Shown here one piece after another: positions 36,260-45,498 of a stretch of 64,000 bases of DNA (position 1 is the stretch's first letter; every line of letters begins with the position of its first letter). The position numbers and the translations under genes are program-made. The notes below the pieces were generated by a model that was given only the letters and a program-made list of their open reading frames with translations, was not told the origin of the DNA and made no database searches. Source of the DNA: Achromobacter insuavis (GTDB lineage: Bacteria; Pseudomonadota; Gammaproteobacteria; Burkholderiales; Burkholderiaceae_B); the NCBI RefSeq assembly GCF_902859645.1, contig NZ_CADIJR010000001.1, forward strand, positions 62,001 to 126,000. The letters are read 5' to 3'.

Positions 36260-37933
36260 ATGGCCCAATACGTCTACACCATGAACCGCGTCGGCAAGAT
36301 CGTGCCGCCCAAGCGGCAGATCCTGCGTGACATCTCGCTTTCGTTTTTTCCTGGCGCCAAGATCGGCGTGCTGGGCCTGAACGGCTCGGGCAAGTCGACG
36401 CTGCTGAAGATCATGGCGGGCGTGGATCGCGAAATCGAGGGCGAAGCCATCCCCATGCCGGGCCTGAACATCGGCTACCTGCCGCAGGAGCCGCAGCTCA
36501 ACCCCGAGCACACGGTGCGCCAGGCGGTTGAGGAAGGCCTGGGCGCGGTGGTCACCGCCAAGAAGCGCCTGGACGAGGTCTACGCGGCCTACGCCGAGCC
36601 GGACGCCGACTTCGACGCGCTGGCCGCCGAGCAGGCCGAGCTGGAAGCCATCATCGCCGCCGCCGCCTCCAGCGGCGCCGACGACATCGAACACCAGATG
36701 GAAATCGCCGCCGACGCGCTGCGCCTGCCGCCCTGGGATGCCATCGTCGGCAACCTGTCCGGCGGTGAAAAGCGCCGCGTGGCGCTGTGCCGCCTGCTGC
36801 TGTCCAAGCCCGACATGCTGCTGCTGGACGAACCCACCAACCACCTGGATGCCGAAAGTGTCGAGTGGCTGGAACAGTTCCTGCACAAGTTCCCGGGCAC
36901 CGTCGTGGGCGTGACCCACGATCGCTACTTCCTGGACAACGCCGCCGAGTGGATCCTCGAACTGGACCGCGGCTACGGCATCCCCTGGAAGGGCAACTAC
37001 AGCTCGTGGCTGGAACAGAAGGAAGACCGCCTCAAGCAGGAAGAGTCGTCCGAGTCGGCCCGCCAGAAGACCATCAAGAAGGAACTGGAGTGGGTGCGCC
37101 AGAACCCGAAGGGCCGCCAGGCCAAGGCCAAGGCGCGCCTGGCCCGCTTCGAGGAACTGTCGTCCTACGAATACCAGAAGCGCAACGAAACCCAGGAAAT
37201 CTTCATTCCGGTGGGCGAGCGCCTGGGCAACGAGGTCATCGAGTTCAACAACGTCAGCAAGGCCTACGGCGACCGCCTGCTGATCGACAACCTCAGCTTC
37301 AAGATCCCGGCCGGCGCCATCGTCGGCATCATCGGCGCCAACGGCGCCGGCAAGTCGACGCTGTTCCGCATGATCGCGGGCCGCGAGCAGCCGGATTCGG
37401 GCGAAGTGAAGATCGGCCAGACCGTCAAGCTGGCCTACGTCGATCAGTCGCGCGACGCGCTCGAAGACAAGAAGACCGTGTTCGACGCGGTCGCCGACGG
37501 CGCCGACCTGCTGACCGTGGGCAAGTTCGAGATGTCCTCGCGCGCCTATCTGGGGCGCTTCAACTTCAAGGGCGGCGACCAGAACAAGGTGGTCGGCCAG
37601 CTGTCGGGCGGTGAACGCGGCCGCCTGCACATGGCCAAGACGCTGATCGCCGGCGGCAACGTGCTGCTGCTGGACGAACCGTCCAACGACCTCGACGTCG
37701 AAACGCTGCGCGCGCTGGAAGACGCGCTGCTGGAGTTCCCCGGCAGCGTCATGGTCATCAGCCACGATCGCTGGTTCCTGGACCGTATCGCCACGCACAT
37801 CCTGGCCTTCGAAGGCGATTCGCAAGTGGTGTTCTTCGATGGCAACTACCAGGAGTACGAAGCCGACAAGAAGCGCCGCCTGGGCGAAGAGGGCGCCAAG
37901 CCCAAGCGCCTGCGCTACAAGGCATTGAAGTAA
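36260..37933 (+). CDS. ettA: Energy-dependent translational throttle protein EttA (ABC-F)
   Basis: Soluble ABC-F ATPase that binds the ribosomal E site and gates entry into elongation according to the ATP/ADP ratio (known for EttA). Seen: 557 aa, close to the E. coli protein; start [19 protein letters not shown], Walker A GLNGSGKS (39-46) and GANGAGKS, signatures [11 protein letters not shown] and [11 protein letters not shown], Walker B motifs [11 protein letters not shown] and [11 protein letters not shown], and the charged linker [17 protein letters not shown] between domains. Ends at a strong terminator. Confidence 0.95.
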   Translation: MAQYVYTMNRVGKIVPPKRQILRDISLSFFPGAKIGVLGLNGSGKSTLLKIMAGVDREIEGEAIPMPGLNIGYLPQEPQLNPEHTVRQAVEEGLGAVVTAKKRLDEVYAAYAEPDADFDALAAEQAELEAIIAAAASSGADDIEHQMEIAADALRLPPWDAIVGNLSGGEKRRVALCRLLLSKPDMLLLDEPTNHLDAESVEWLEQFLHKFPGTVVGVTHDRYFLDNAAEWILELDRGYGIPWKGNYSSWLEQKEDRLKQEESSESARQKTIKKELEWVRQNPKGRQAKAKARLARFEELSSYEYQKRNETQEIFIPVGERLGNEVIEFNNVSKAYGDRLLIDNLSFKIPAGAIVGIIGANGAGKSTLFRMIAGREQPDSGEVKIGQTVKLAYVDQSRDALEDKKTVFDAVADGADLLTVGKFEMSSRAYLGRFNFKGGDQNKVVGQLSGGERGRLHMAKTLIAGGNVLLLDEPSNDLDVETLRALEDALLEFPGSVMVISHDRWFLDRIATHILAFEGDSQVVFFDGNYQEYEADKKRRLGEEGAKPKRLRYKALK

Positions 37934-37955
37934 GCTGGCCTGACTGGCAGTCCGA

Positions 37956-37985
37956 AAACCCGGCCATTGCGTGCCGGGTTTTTTT
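37956..37985 (+). terminator. Rho-independent terminator after ettA
   Basis: AAACCCGGC (37956-37964) pairs with GCCGGGTTT (37973-37981) around an 8-nt loop, followed by TTTT. It separates ettA from the isochorismatase-family gene, whose ribosome site begins soon after. Confidence 0.85.
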
Positions 37986-38017
37986 CAAGCGGTTCCCAAT
38001 ATTCCAGGAGTCCCCCC

Positions 38018-38551
38018 ATGCTGCTGCAAGCCTCCGATTCCACGCTGCTCATCGTCGACATGCAGGGCCGCCTGATGCCCGTGATCCACGACGGCGACGC
38101 GGTGTTGGCCGCCAACGCCAAGCTGGCGCAGGCCGCGCGGCTGCTGGAGGTGCCGGTGGTGGCCACCGAGCATCACAGCAAGATGCTGGGCGTCACGGTG
38201 GCGCCGCTCGCCGAACTGGTGCAGTCCACGTTCCAGAAGATGCACTTCTCCGCGGCGCGCGAGCGCGGCTTCGATGCGTGGCTGCCGGCGGCGCGCAAGA
38301 CGGTGCTGGTGACCGGCTGCGAGGCCCACATCTGCGTGTTGCAGACCGTCATCGGTTTGACCGAACTGGGTTACAAGGCGGTGCTGGTGGCCGACGCGGC
38401 GGGTTCGCGCAAGCCGTCCGACCACCATGCCGCGCTGCGCCGCGCGCGCGCCCACGGCGCCGAGATCGTGACCACGGAGATGGCGATTTTCGAGTGGATG
38501 GAGACCTGCGAGCATGCGCGCTTCCGCGACGTGTTACGTCTGGTCAAATAG
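38018..38551 (+). CDS. Isochorismatase-family cysteine hydrolase
   Basis: Small cytoplasmic amidohydrolase-like enzyme of the isochorismatase fold. Seen: 177 aa from ATG 38018 (AGGAG upstream); catalytic triad candidates D14 (LIVDMQ), K74 (FQKMHFS) and C106 (AHICVLQT). The DMQ, cis-peptide region VTGCEAHICV and family length all agree. Substrate unknown; nicotinamidase-like or YcaC-like roles are possible. It is flanked by terminator-separated genes, so context gives no further hint. Confidence 0.87.
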   Translation: MLLQASDSTLLIVDMQGRLMPVIHDGDAVLAANAKLAQAARLLEVPVVATEHHSKMLGVTVAPLAELVQSTFQKMHFSAARERGFDAWLPAARKTVLVTGCEAHICVLQTVIGLTELGYKAVLVADAAGSRKPSDHHAALRRARAHGAEIVTTEMAIFEWMETCEHARFRDVLRLVK

Positions 38552-38741
38552 CGGTCCGTTCCAGCAACACTGTCCCTGGGAAGCGCAAAGATTCCCTCGC
38601 CGTTTGACACAATTCCTGGGCAAACTTCACAGCGCGGGACGGGATATTTTGCGATCCTGAAGGCTCTAAACCCACAAGGGGCATCGTGCGCTCGCGTCTG
38701 GATCTTGGTGCGACCCCGGGGACAAGAATAGGAGCCTCATC

Positions 38742-38966
38742 ATGAAAATCGCATCTCTTTCCAAAATCTGTGTCGCTGTTGCCATGGCCGCCGCCATGGC
38801 GGGTTGCTCGTCGTGGGATAGCATGAGCCATCGCCAGAAAAGCACGGTGGGCGGTGCGGCGCTCGGCGGCGTGGCGGGTGCCGTCATCACCAACGGCGGC
38901 ATTCTCGGCACGGTGGGCGGCGCGGCCATCGGCGGCGTCATCGGCGATCAGGTGGGCAAGCACTAA
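38742..38966 (+). CDS. Glycine-zipper lipoprotein (OsmB/SlyB-like)
   Basis: Small outer-membrane-anchored lipoprotein. Seen: 74 aa; signal peptide ending in a lipobox AMAGC with C22 as lipidation site, followed by a glycine-zipper stretch GGAALGGVAGAVITNGG and GTVGGAAIGGVIGDQVG typical of the two-helix Rick-17kDa/OsmB domain. TAGGAG ribosome site nine bases upstream. Function in envelope stability is inferred from the family. Confidence 0.88.
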   Translation: MKIASLSKICVAVAMAAAMAGCSSWDSMSHRQKSTVGGAALGGVAGAVITNGGILGTVGGAAIGGVIGDQVGKH

Positions 38967-39018
38967 ACCGCGAACCAGGCGGTCGCCAGCGCAGGCTGGC
39001 GCGCTGCGCCCAAATGCG

Positions 39019-39048
39019 AAAACGCCCGGCATTGCCGGGCGTTTTTTT
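39019..39048. terminator. Bidirectional terminator between lipoprotein gene and minE
   Basis: AAAACGCCCGGC, a 3-nt loop ATT, then GCCGGGCGTTTTTTT. A and T runs on both sides allow it to serve both convergent transcripts. Confidence 0.88.
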
Positions 39049-39099
39049 GCGCGCATCGCGTGCGGATCCGGCGCCGGCCAGCGGCGCGCGGAAAACGCG

Positions 39100-39357
39100 T
39101 CAGGATTCGCTTTGCGGCATCTCGATCTTCACTTCCAGCACTTCGAGGGTGTCCTGGCGTTCCAGGTGCACCTTGATGTCCTCGGGGTTGATCTTCACGT
39201 ATTTGGAAATCACCGCGATGAGTTCCTGCTGCAACTGCGGCAGGTAGTCGGGCGAGTCGCCACGGCCCCGCTCGTGGGCCAGGATGATCTGCAACCGTTC
39301 CTTGGCGACGGAAGCGGATGTTTTCTTTTGACCAAGCAGAAACGACAGGAAGGACAT
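39100..39357 (-). CDS. minE: Cell division topological specificity factor MinE
   Basis: Drives pole-to-pole oscillation of MinCD by stimulating the MinD ATPase. Seen: 85 aa; N-terminal membrane/MinD-binding part [30 protein letters not shown], then the dimerisation domain [25 protein letters not shown]. Lies 3 bp after minD, as is usual. Confidence 0.96.
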   Translation of the reverse strand: MSFLSFLLGQKKTSASVAKERLQIILAHERGRGDSPDYLPQLQQELIAVISKYVKINPEDIKVHLERQDTLEVLEVKIEMPQSES

Positions 39358-39360
39358 TGC

Positions 39361-40176
39361 TTACTTGCCTCCGAACAGGCGTTTCAGGAAACCCGGCTTT
39401 TCGTAGTCGGTAAAGCGCAGGGCCTTGTCTTCGCCCAGGTAGCGGGCCACGACGTCCTTGTAGGCCTCGGACACGTCGGTATCTTTCAGGTGGATGGCCG
39501 GCAGGCCCTGGTTCGAGGCCTGCAGCACGGCTTCGGACTCGGGGATGACGCCGATCAGCTTGATGCGCAGGATGTCCTCGATGTCGCCCAGCGACAGCAT
39601 CTCGCCGTCGACCACGCGCTTGGGGTTGTAGCGCGTCAGCAGCAGGAATTCCTTGACCGGGTCGCCGCCTTCGACGGCGCGCTTGGACTTGGCCGCCAGG
39701 ATGCCCAGGATGCGGTCGGAGTCGCGCACCGACGAGACTTCGGGGTTGGTCACGACCAGCGCGTCGTCGGCGAAATAGGCCGCCATCAGCGCGCCCGTCT
39801 CGATGCCGGCGGGCGAGTCGCAGACGATGTAGTCGAAGCCCATTTCCTTCAGGTCGTTGATGACCTTTTCCACGCCTTCCTGCGTCAGCGCGTCCTTGTC
39901 GCGCGTCTGCGAGGCGGGCAGGATGAACAGGTTTTCAAGCTGCTTGTCCTTGATCAGCGCCTGGTTGAGCGTGGCTTCACCCTGGATCACATTGACGAAG
40001 TCGTACACCACGCGACGCTCGCAGCCCATGATGAGGTCGAGATTGCGCAGGCCGACGTCGAAGTCGATGACAGCGGTCTTGTGGCCCCGCATCGCGAGGC
40101 CCGCGGAAAAACTGGCGCTCGTCGTGGTTTTGCCCACGCCGCCTTTGCCGGAAGTCACCACAACAATGCGTGTCAT
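39361..40176 (-). CDS. minD: Septum site-determining ATPase MinD
   Basis: Membrane-associated ParA-type ATPase that recruits MinC. Seen: 271 aa; deviant Walker A GKGGVGKTTT near the start, VIDFDVGLRNLD, and the C-terminal amphipathic membrane-targeting helix ending KPGFLKRLFGGK. ATG 40176 chosen; an upstream in-frame start at 40185 would add three residues (MIV). Confidence 0.96.
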   Translation of the reverse strand: MTRIVVVTSGKGGVGKTTTSASFSAGLAMRGHKTAVIDFDVGLRNLDLIMGCERRVVYDFVNVIQGEATLNQALIKDKQLENLFILPASQTRDKDALTQEGVEKVINDLKEMGFDYIVCDSPAGIETGALMAAYFADDALVVTNPEVSSVRDSDRILGILAAKSKRAVEGGDPVKEFLLLTRYNPKRVVDGEMLSLGDIEDILRIKLIGVIPESEAVLQASNQGLPAIHLKDTDVSEAYKDVVARYLGEDKALRFTDYEKPGFLKRLFGGK

Positions 40177-40254
40177 GACGATCAAACCCTTATGTTCGAA
40201 TAAATCGCGTTATCGTAAAGCAAAAAGCCCGTGTAAGGCTTCTTACAGAATGTG

Positions 40255-40277
40255 TTGAACGGGCACCGCCCGTTCAA
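40255..40277. repeat. Hairpin between minC and minD
   Basis: TTGAACGGGC and GCCCGTTCAA with a 3-nt loop, in the 168-bp gap between minC and minD. No T-run follows on the minus strand, so it is more likely an mRNA-processing or attenuation structure than a full terminator. Confidence 0.45.
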
Positions 40278-40344
40278 GGTAAACAGAGTCTGTCGATGCA
40301 AGACCGTTCCGAGCCTGGCGCGGTCTTGCCAGAGGCCGGCCCGC

Positions 40345-41226
40345 TCAGGCTTTCAGGGCCTCGATGCGCAAGGTATCGCCATCCAGGCGCACCAGCGCGG
40401 GCTGGTTGTGCAGCGAGCGGTCGAGCTTGTCCTCGACCACGCGATAGACGCCGGCCACGGCCAGCAGCTCGGCATCCAGATGCGTGGTGAAGATGCGCGC
40501 CGAGGTGTCGCCGCGCGCGCCGGCCATGGCCTTGCCGCGCAGCGGTCCGTACACGTGCACGTTGCCGTCGGCGATGACTTCGGCGCCCTGGCTGACCATG
40601 CCGATCACGACCAGGTCGGTGTGGCGCGCGTAGACGCGCTGGCCGGAACGCAGCGGGCGGGTGATGACCAGGGCCGACGACGATTGCGGCGCGGCCGGCG
40701 TCGGGCTGGCGGCCGACGTGGTGCTGGCGGCGGCGCGCTCGGGCAGCGGTTCGGCCGCGCTCTTGGGCGTGGCGGGTTCGGCGGCCTTTTCGGCCGGCGC
40801 TTCGGCAGCCGTGGTGGGCGCGGGCGCGATCTCGACGGCGGCGGCCGGCACCGACGGCACCGGCGTGGCGACGTCGTTGGGCGGGGCGGTGTCGATCACC
40901 TGCGCCGGACGCGCGGCCGGGGTGGACAGCTCCACCGGCGTCAGGCCCGCGGCGCGGGCCGCGGCCAGGTTGGCGCCTTCGGCCACCACGCCGATGGGCG
41001 GCAGGTTGTGCCCGCGCAAGGCGCCGACCAGCGCGGCCCAGTCGATGGCTTCCTCGACGCGGCTGGCGTCGATCACCACGGGCTCGTTCTCGAAGAAGCT
41101 GCCGGCGTCGGCCATGCGCTTGGCCAGCGCGGCGTTCAGGCGTTCGGGGTCGGCGCTGTGCAGGACCACCCGGATCGCATACAGGGTGGCGCTCTTGAAG
41201 TCCAGGGCTAGGGATTCAGTGTTCAT
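40345..41226 (-). CDS. minC: Septum site-determining protein MinC
   Basis: FtsZ polymerisation inhibitor activated by MinD. Seen: 293 aa versus 231 in E. coli; N-terminal domain about 1-100 ([18 protein letters not shown]), C-terminal beta-helix domain about 186-293 ([43 protein letters not shown]). Between them lies an ~85-residue linker rich in Pro, Ala, Thr and Ser, which explains the extra length. ATG 41226 is used; upstream in-frame ATG 41295 would add a Pro-rich leader without family support. Confidence 0.93.
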   Translation of the reverse strand: MNTESLALDFKSATLYAIRVVLHSADPERLNAALAKRMADAGSFFENEPVVIDASRVEEAIDWAALVGALRGHNLPPIGVVAEGANLAAARAAGLTPVELSTPAARPAQVIDTAPPNDVATPVPSVPAAAVEIAPAPTTAAEAPAEKAAEPATPKSAAEPLPERAAASTTSAASPTPAAPQSSSALVITRPLRSGQRVYARHTDLVVIGMVSQGAEVIADGNVHVYGPLRGKAMAGARGDTSARIFTTHLDAELLAVAGVYRVVEDKLDRSLHNQPALVRLDGDTLRIEALKA

Positions 41227-41316
41227 CTTGATTGGGGCTGGCGGTTCGGGGCGCCTGGAAGGGGCGCGCGCAACCGGCTGCGGAATGTCGGGCATGATAA
41301 CCCGCCCGGGCCCCGT

Positions 41317-42048
41317 TCAATCGTTCGGCCAAGGGTAAAAACCCCCCAGGTTGCGGGTGGCTTCGGCGGCGGCGGCCACCACCAGCGCCGCATGTTCGCG
41401 TTGCAGCCGCGGCGTGGGCATGGTCAGCGTGACGGCGCCGGCCAGGGCCCCCGTTTCATTGAAGACCGGCGCCGAGATGCCGGACAGCTCGGGCATGCGG
41501 TCACCCTCCAGCACCACCACGCCGCTGTGGCGGATGGTCTCGTACGGCTCGCCGGCCGCGCCGGCGAAGGCCATCAGCACGCGTCCGCCCGCGCCCCGTT
41601 CCAGCGGCAGCAGGTCGCCGGCCTTGATGTGGTCGCGCACCGGCTGCGGCGAATCCACCCGGTACAGGCACAGGCGATGGTCGCCCTGGCGCACGTGGAA
41701 CGCGGCGCTTTCGCGGGTCACGCGGGTCAGTTCCCGCAGTACCGGCATCACCACCCCTTCCAGCGAGAACGACGCCGCATACACGGCGTGCAGCCGCGCG
41801 ATCTCCGCGCCCAGCGTGTAGTGGCCGTCCGCGCTGCGCTGCACCAGGCGGCCGTGTTCCAGCGAGGCCAGCAGGCGCAGCACGGTGCTCTTGTAGAGCT
41901 GGGTGCGCTCGGCCAGTTCCGCCAGGGTCAGGGCGGTGTCGCCCGTGCGGAAGGCGGACAGCACCGACAGCGCGCGATCGACCGCGGCGGCGCCGCCGGG
42001 CGCGGCGTGCTGGTCGGCGAGGGAGGGCTGGCTGGCTTTTCTGGGCAT
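41317..42048 (-). CDS. IclR-family transcriptional regulator
   Basis: Winged-helix regulator with effector domain. Seen: 243 aa; helix-turn-helix TLAELAERTQLYKSTVLRLLASLEH, effector domain LRELTRVTRESAAFHVRQGDHRLCLYRV and GRVLMAF. It diverges from the HMG-CoA-lyase/CoA-transferase/Bug operon with 103 bp between starts. The three half-sites at 42109-42136 overlap the predicted transcription start of that operon and match the operator architecture known for PcaU-type IclR proteins. Confidence 0.92.
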   Translation of the reverse strand: MPRKASQPSLADQHAAPGGAAAVDRALSVLSAFRTGDTALTLAELAERTQLYKSTVLRLLASLEHGRLVQRSADGHYTLGAEIARLHAVYAASFSLEGVVMPVLRELTRVTRESAAFHVRQGDHRLCLYRVDSPQPVRDHIKAGDLLPLERGAGGRVLMAFAGAAGEPYETIRHSGVVVLEGDRMPELSGISAPVFNETGALAGAVTLTMPTPRLQREHAALVVAAAAEATRNLGGFYPWPND

Positions 42049-42076
42049 GGCGAAACGGCCTTTCGGGCAGGCAGGG

Positions 42077-42106
42077 TTGACACCCGGAATCCGGATGGGG
42101 AATAAT
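42077..42106 (+). promoter_or_regulatory. Sigma-70 promoter of the HMG-CoA lyase operon
   Basis: TTGACA (42077-42082), 18-bp spacer, AATAAT (42101-42106): a perfect -35 and a 5-of-6 -10 box. The IclR-type half-sites begin 3 bp after the -10. Confidence 0.7.
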
Positions 42107-42108
42107 TT

Positions 42109-42136
42109 ATAGAACGTCGTTCTATCTTATAGAACG
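42109..42136. promoter_or_regulatory. Three-half-site IclR operator (palindrome plus direct repeat)
   Basis: ATAGAACG and CGTTCTAT form a perfect 17-bp palindrome with a central T (42109-42125); a third identical ATAGAACG follows at 42129-42136, 20 bp after the first. Palindrome plus a direct repeat is the operator layout described for the IclR proteins PcaU and PobR. It overlaps the expected transcription start, suggesting repression by the divergent IclR protein. Confidence 0.7.
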
Positions 42137-42151
42137 CTAAGGAGAAAGTCA

Positions 42152-43078
42152 ATGCCCCAGATTCTAGTCAGCGAGGTCGGCCCCCGGGATGGGTTGCAGA
42201 GCATCGCCGCCGTCATGTCCACGCCCGCCAAGCTGCGCTGGATCGGCGCGCTGGCGGCGGCCGGCCTGCGCGAAATCGAGGTCTGCTCGTTCGTGCCGCC
42301 CAAGCTGCTGCCGCAGATGGCCGATGCCGCCGAGGTGGTGGCCGGCGCGCGCCAGTTGCCCGGCCTGCACGTCGCGGCGCTGGCGCCGAACCTGCGCGGC
42401 GCGCAGGCCGCCTTCGAGGCCGGCGCGGCCAAGGTCACGCTGCCGGTGTCGGTGAGCGAGGCCCATTCCCTGGCCAACGTGCGCAAGACCCACGCGCAGA
42501 TGCGTGACGAAGTCGCGGCCGTGGTGGCGCTGCGCGACGCCCGCCATCCCGGCGTGAAACTCGAGGCCGGTCTGTCGACCGCCTTCGGCTGCACCCTGGC
42601 CGGCCAGGTGCCGGAAGCCGACACGCTGCGCATGGCCGTGGCCATGGCGCAGCTGGGCGTCGACGAGGTCGGGCTGTCGGACACCACCGGCTACGCCAAT
42701 CCGGCGCAGGTCGGGCGCCTGTTCAAGGCGCTGCGCGCCGAACTGGGCGCGCGCGCCGGCGGCGCCCATTTCCACAACACCCGCGGCCAGGGACTGGCCA
42801 ACGTGGTGGCGGCGCTGGAGGTCGGCGTCGACACCTTCGACGCCAGCCAGGGCGGCCTGGGCGGCTGCCCCTACGCGCCGGGCGCCTCCGGCAACATCGT
42901 CACCGAGGACCTGGTGTTCCTGCTGGAGTCGATGGGCCTGGATACCGGCATCGACGTCGACGCGCTGATGGCGGCCCGCGCCGCGCTGCGCGACGGGTTG
43001 CCGGGCGAAGCGCTGTACGGCCACTTGCCCGACGCGGGCCTGCCGAAAGGATTCACCTACGCGCGGGAGGCCGCATGA
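42152..43078 (+). CDS. Hydroxymethylglutaryl-CoA lyase family protein
   Basis: TIM-barrel acyl-CoA lyase that would cleave HMG-CoA, or a related 3-hydroxyacyl-CoA, to acetyl-CoA and an oxo acid. Seen: 308 aa; SEVGPRDGLQ with R12/D13, the metal-binding HFHNTRGQGL, and the active-site cysteine loop GGLGGCPYAPGASGN. AAGGAG ribosome site upstream. Translationally coupled (ATGA) to the CoA-transferase gene, so the acid is probably activated by transfer and then cleaved. HMG is the textbook substrate; another branched hydroxy acid is possible. Confidence 0.88.
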   Translation: MPQILVSEVGPRDGLQSIAAVMSTPAKLRWIGALAAAGLREIEVCSFVPPKLLPQMADAAEVVAGARQLPGLHVAALAPNLRGAQAAFEAGAAKVTLPVSVSEAHSLANVRKTHAQMRDEVAAVVALRDARHPGVKLEAGLSTAFGCTLAGQVPEADTLRMAVAMAQLGVDEVGLSDTTGYANPAQVGRLFKALRAELGARAGGAHFHNTRGQGLANVVAALEVGVDTFDASQGGLGGCPYAPGASGNIVTEDLVFLLESMGLDTGIDVDALMAARAALRDGLPGEALYGHLPDAGLPKGFTYAREAA

Positions 43079-44328
43079 GTACGCATGACCCCCATCCGGC
43101 CAGCGCCGAACCGGCCCTGCCGCTGACGGGCATTCGGGTGGTCGAATTCACCCACATGGTGATGGGCCCCACCTGCGGCATGATGTTGGCCGACCTGGGC
43201 GCCGAGGTCATCAAGATCGAACCGGTGCAGGGCGACAACACGCGCCGCCTGAAAGGCTCGGGCGCGGGCTTCTTCACCATGTTCAACCGCAACAAGAAGA
43301 GCCTGCCGGTCAACCTGCAGGATCCGCGCGGCATCGAGCTGGTGCTCAAGCTGATCGCCACCGCCGACATCGTCAGCGAGAACTTCAAGGCCGGCACCAT
43401 GGCGCGCCTGGGGCTGGACTACGCCACGCTGTCGAAGCTGAACGAGCGCCTGATCTACGTCTCGCACAAGGGCTTCCTGCCTGGTCCCTACCAGCACCGC
43501 ACCGCGCTCGACGAGGTGGTGCAGATGATGGGCGGCCTGGCCTACATGACCGGCCCCGAAGGCCGCCCCCTGCGGGCGGGCGCGGCCGTCAACGACATCA
43601 TGGGCGGCATGTTCGGCGCCATGGGCGCCATGGCCGCGCTGCTCGAGCGCCAGCGCACCGGCCGCGGCCAGGAAGTGCAGAGCGCGCTGTTCGAGAACAA
43701 CGTGTTCCTGGTCGGCCATCACATGATGCAGTACGCCGTCACCGGCAAGCCCGCCGCGCCCATGCCCAGTCGCATATCGGCGTGGGCGGTGTACGACGTC
43801 TTCACCGTCAAGGACGGCGAACAGATCTTCCTGGCCGTGGTGTCCGACACCCAGTGGAAGCTGTTCTGCGACGCTTTCGGCTTCGCCGACCTGGCCGCCG
43901 ACGCGCGCCTGGCGGGCAACAACGACCGTGTCGAGGCCCGCGCCTGGCTCATGCCGATCCTGCGCGAACGCCTGGCGTCCGAGCCGGCCGCCGCCATCGC
44001 CGCCCGCTTCGAGGCGCACGGCCTGCCTTACGCGCCCATCGCCAAGCCGCAGGACCTGTTCGACGATCCGCACCTGGCCGCCACCGGCGGCCTGGCCGAG
44101 ATCGCCCTGCCGCAAGACGGTGCGGGCAGCGGGGCGGGCAGCGGGGCGGTCAACGCGCATGCCAAGGTGCCGCTGCTGCCCATCACGCTGGGCGGCCGCC
44201 GCCCCGGCGTGCGTATCGATCCCCCGGCATTGGGCGCGCATGGCGCCCAGTTGCTGGAAACCCTGGGGCTGAGCGCGACGCAGATCGCGGCCCTGACCGA
44301 AGCAGGCGTCGTGGGGCCTGTGAACTAA
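43075..44328 (+). CDS. Class III (CaiB/BaiF) CoA-transferase
   Basis: Moves CoA from a donor such as succinyl-CoA to a carboxylic acid. Seen: 417 aa; N-terminal GIRVVEFTHMVMGPTCGMMLADLGAEVIKIE, catalytic aspartate D174 in AAVNDIMGG, and the RTGRGQEVQSALFENN region. A short Gly/Ser/Ala repeat (DGAGSGAGSGAV) is inserted near residue 345. Overlaps the lyase gene by 4 bp; its stop is 54 bp before the Bug gene. Confidence 0.9.
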   Translation: MSTHDPHPASAEPALPLTGIRVVEFTHMVMGPTCGMMLADLGAEVIKIEPVQGDNTRRLKGSGAGFFTMFNRNKKSLPVNLQDPRGIELVLKLIATADIVSENFKAGTMARLGLDYATLSKLNERLIYVSHKGFLPGPYQHRTALDEVVQMMGGLAYMTGPEGRPLRAGAAVNDIMGGMFGAMGAMAALLERQRTGRGQEVQSALFENNVFLVGHHMMQYAVTGKPAAPMPSRISAWAVYDVFTVKDGEQIFLAVVSDTQWKLFCDAFGFADLAADARLAGNNDRVEARAWLMPILRERLASEPAAAIAARFEAHGLPYAPIAKPQDLFDDPHLAATGGLAEIALPQDGAGSGAGSGAVNAHAKVPLLPITLGGRRPGVRIDPPALGAHGAQLLETLGLSATQIAALTEAGVVGPVN

Positions 44329-44381
44329 CCCTGTCGGCCCCGGCCGTCCCGCCCGATATATATCCCCTCTGGAGACAACTC

Positions 44382-45374
44382 ATGCATGCCCTCTCGCGCC
44401 TCTTGCCGCGCCGCCTGGCCGCGGCCGCGATCGCCGTCGCCACCCTGGCCGGCGCCGCGCCCGCCATCGCCGCCTATCCCGAACGCCCCATCAACCTGGT
44501 CGTGCCGATGCCGCCGGGCGGCGGCACCGACGTCGTCAGCCGCCTTCTGGCCGAGCGCCTGGGCGTGGCCACCGGCTGGAACCTGGTGGTGCAGAACAAG
44601 CCCGGCGCCACCGGCAACATCGGCATGGACTACGTGGCCCGCGCCCAGCCCGACGGCTACACCGTCGGCATGGGCCAGGCCGCCAACCTCGCGATCAACC
44701 CCGCGCTGTATCCGAAGATGCCCTTCGACCCGAAAAAGGACTTCACCCTGGTCGGCCTGGTCGCGGCCCAGCCGGTGGTCCTGGTGGTGCGCGCCGACTC
44801 GCCCTACAAGACCCTCGCCGACCTCGTCGACGACGCCAGGAAAAAGCCCGCCGCCGCGTTGCGCCTGGCCTCCGCCGGCAACGGCACCATCGGCCACATG
44901 TCCGGCGTCATGCTCGCGCGCCGCGCCGGCGTCGAGTTCCTGCACGTCCCCTACAAGGGCGCCGGCCCCGCCGTCACCGACCTGGTCGGCGGCCAGACCG
45001 ACCTCTACTTCATCACCCCGCAGACCGCCTTCCCCCTGCTCGCCGCCAACAAGCTGCGCGCGCTGGCCGTCACCTCCAACGCCCGCCTGGCCGCCTTGCC
45101 CGACGTCCCCACCGTCGCCGAATCCGGCTACCCCGGCTTCGAAGCGTCCGCCTGGACCGGCCTGGTCGGCCCCGCCGGCATGTCCCCCGACATGGTCAAC
45201 CAGCTCAACGCCCGCATGCAGGCCGTCCTCAAGGAACCCGCCGTCATCAAGCGCCTGGAAGACGAAGGCAGCCAACCCCTGGGCGGCACCCCCGCCGACT
45301 TCGAGGCCTACATGAAAAGCGAAACCGCCAAGTGGGCCGACGTAGTAAAGGCCGCCAACATCAAACTGGACTGA
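44382..45374 (+). CDS. Bug-family (TctC-like) periplasmic substrate-binding protein
   Basis: Periplasmic carboxylate receptor of the Bug family expanded in Bordetella and relatives. Seen: 330 aa from ATG 44382 (GGAG upstream); signal peptide with RRLAAAAIAVATLAGAAPAIA, then AYPERPINLVVPMPPGGGTDVVSRLLAERL, NKPGATGNIGMDYVARA and PYKGAGPAVTDLVGGQ, all family hallmarks. No TctAB membrane genes are in the window, as is usual for orphan Bug proteins. It probably binds the acid processed by the lyase and CoA-transferase. Confidence 0.92.
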   Translation: MHALSRLLPRRLAAAAIAVATLAGAAPAIAAYPERPINLVVPMPPGGGTDVVSRLLAERLGVATGWNLVVQNKPGATGNIGMDYVARAQPDGYTVGMGQAANLAINPALYPKMPFDPKKDFTLVGLVAAQPVVLVVRADSPYKTLADLVDDARKKPAAALRLASAGNGTIGHMSGVMLARRAGVEFLHVPYKGAGPAVTDLVGGQTDLYFITPQTAFPLLAANKLRALAVTSNARLAALPDVPTVAESGYPGFEASAWTGLVGPAGMSPDMVNQLNARMQAVLKEPAVIKRLEDEGSQPLGGTPADFEAYMKSETAKWADVVKAANIKLD

Positions 45375-45464
45375 AAGAGGGCGGGGGGCGTCCCCGCCCC
45401 CCCAAAGCAATCTCCCTGCCCCCTCCGCGCAGCGCCCATCGCCCCAACGCCAGACACCACGTAT

Positions 45465-45498
45465 GCCAAAACCGGCCGCCCGCGCGGCCGATTTTGGC
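45465..45498 (+). repeat. B-type hairpin, copy 6
   Basis: Arms GCCAAAA and TTTTGGC around the conserved GGCCGCCCGCGCGGCC apex, followed by GGGCCCCGAAAACCTCTCC, the same tag as after copy 4. The adjoining A element at 45541-45575 is only a remnant without matching arms. Confidence 0.65.
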
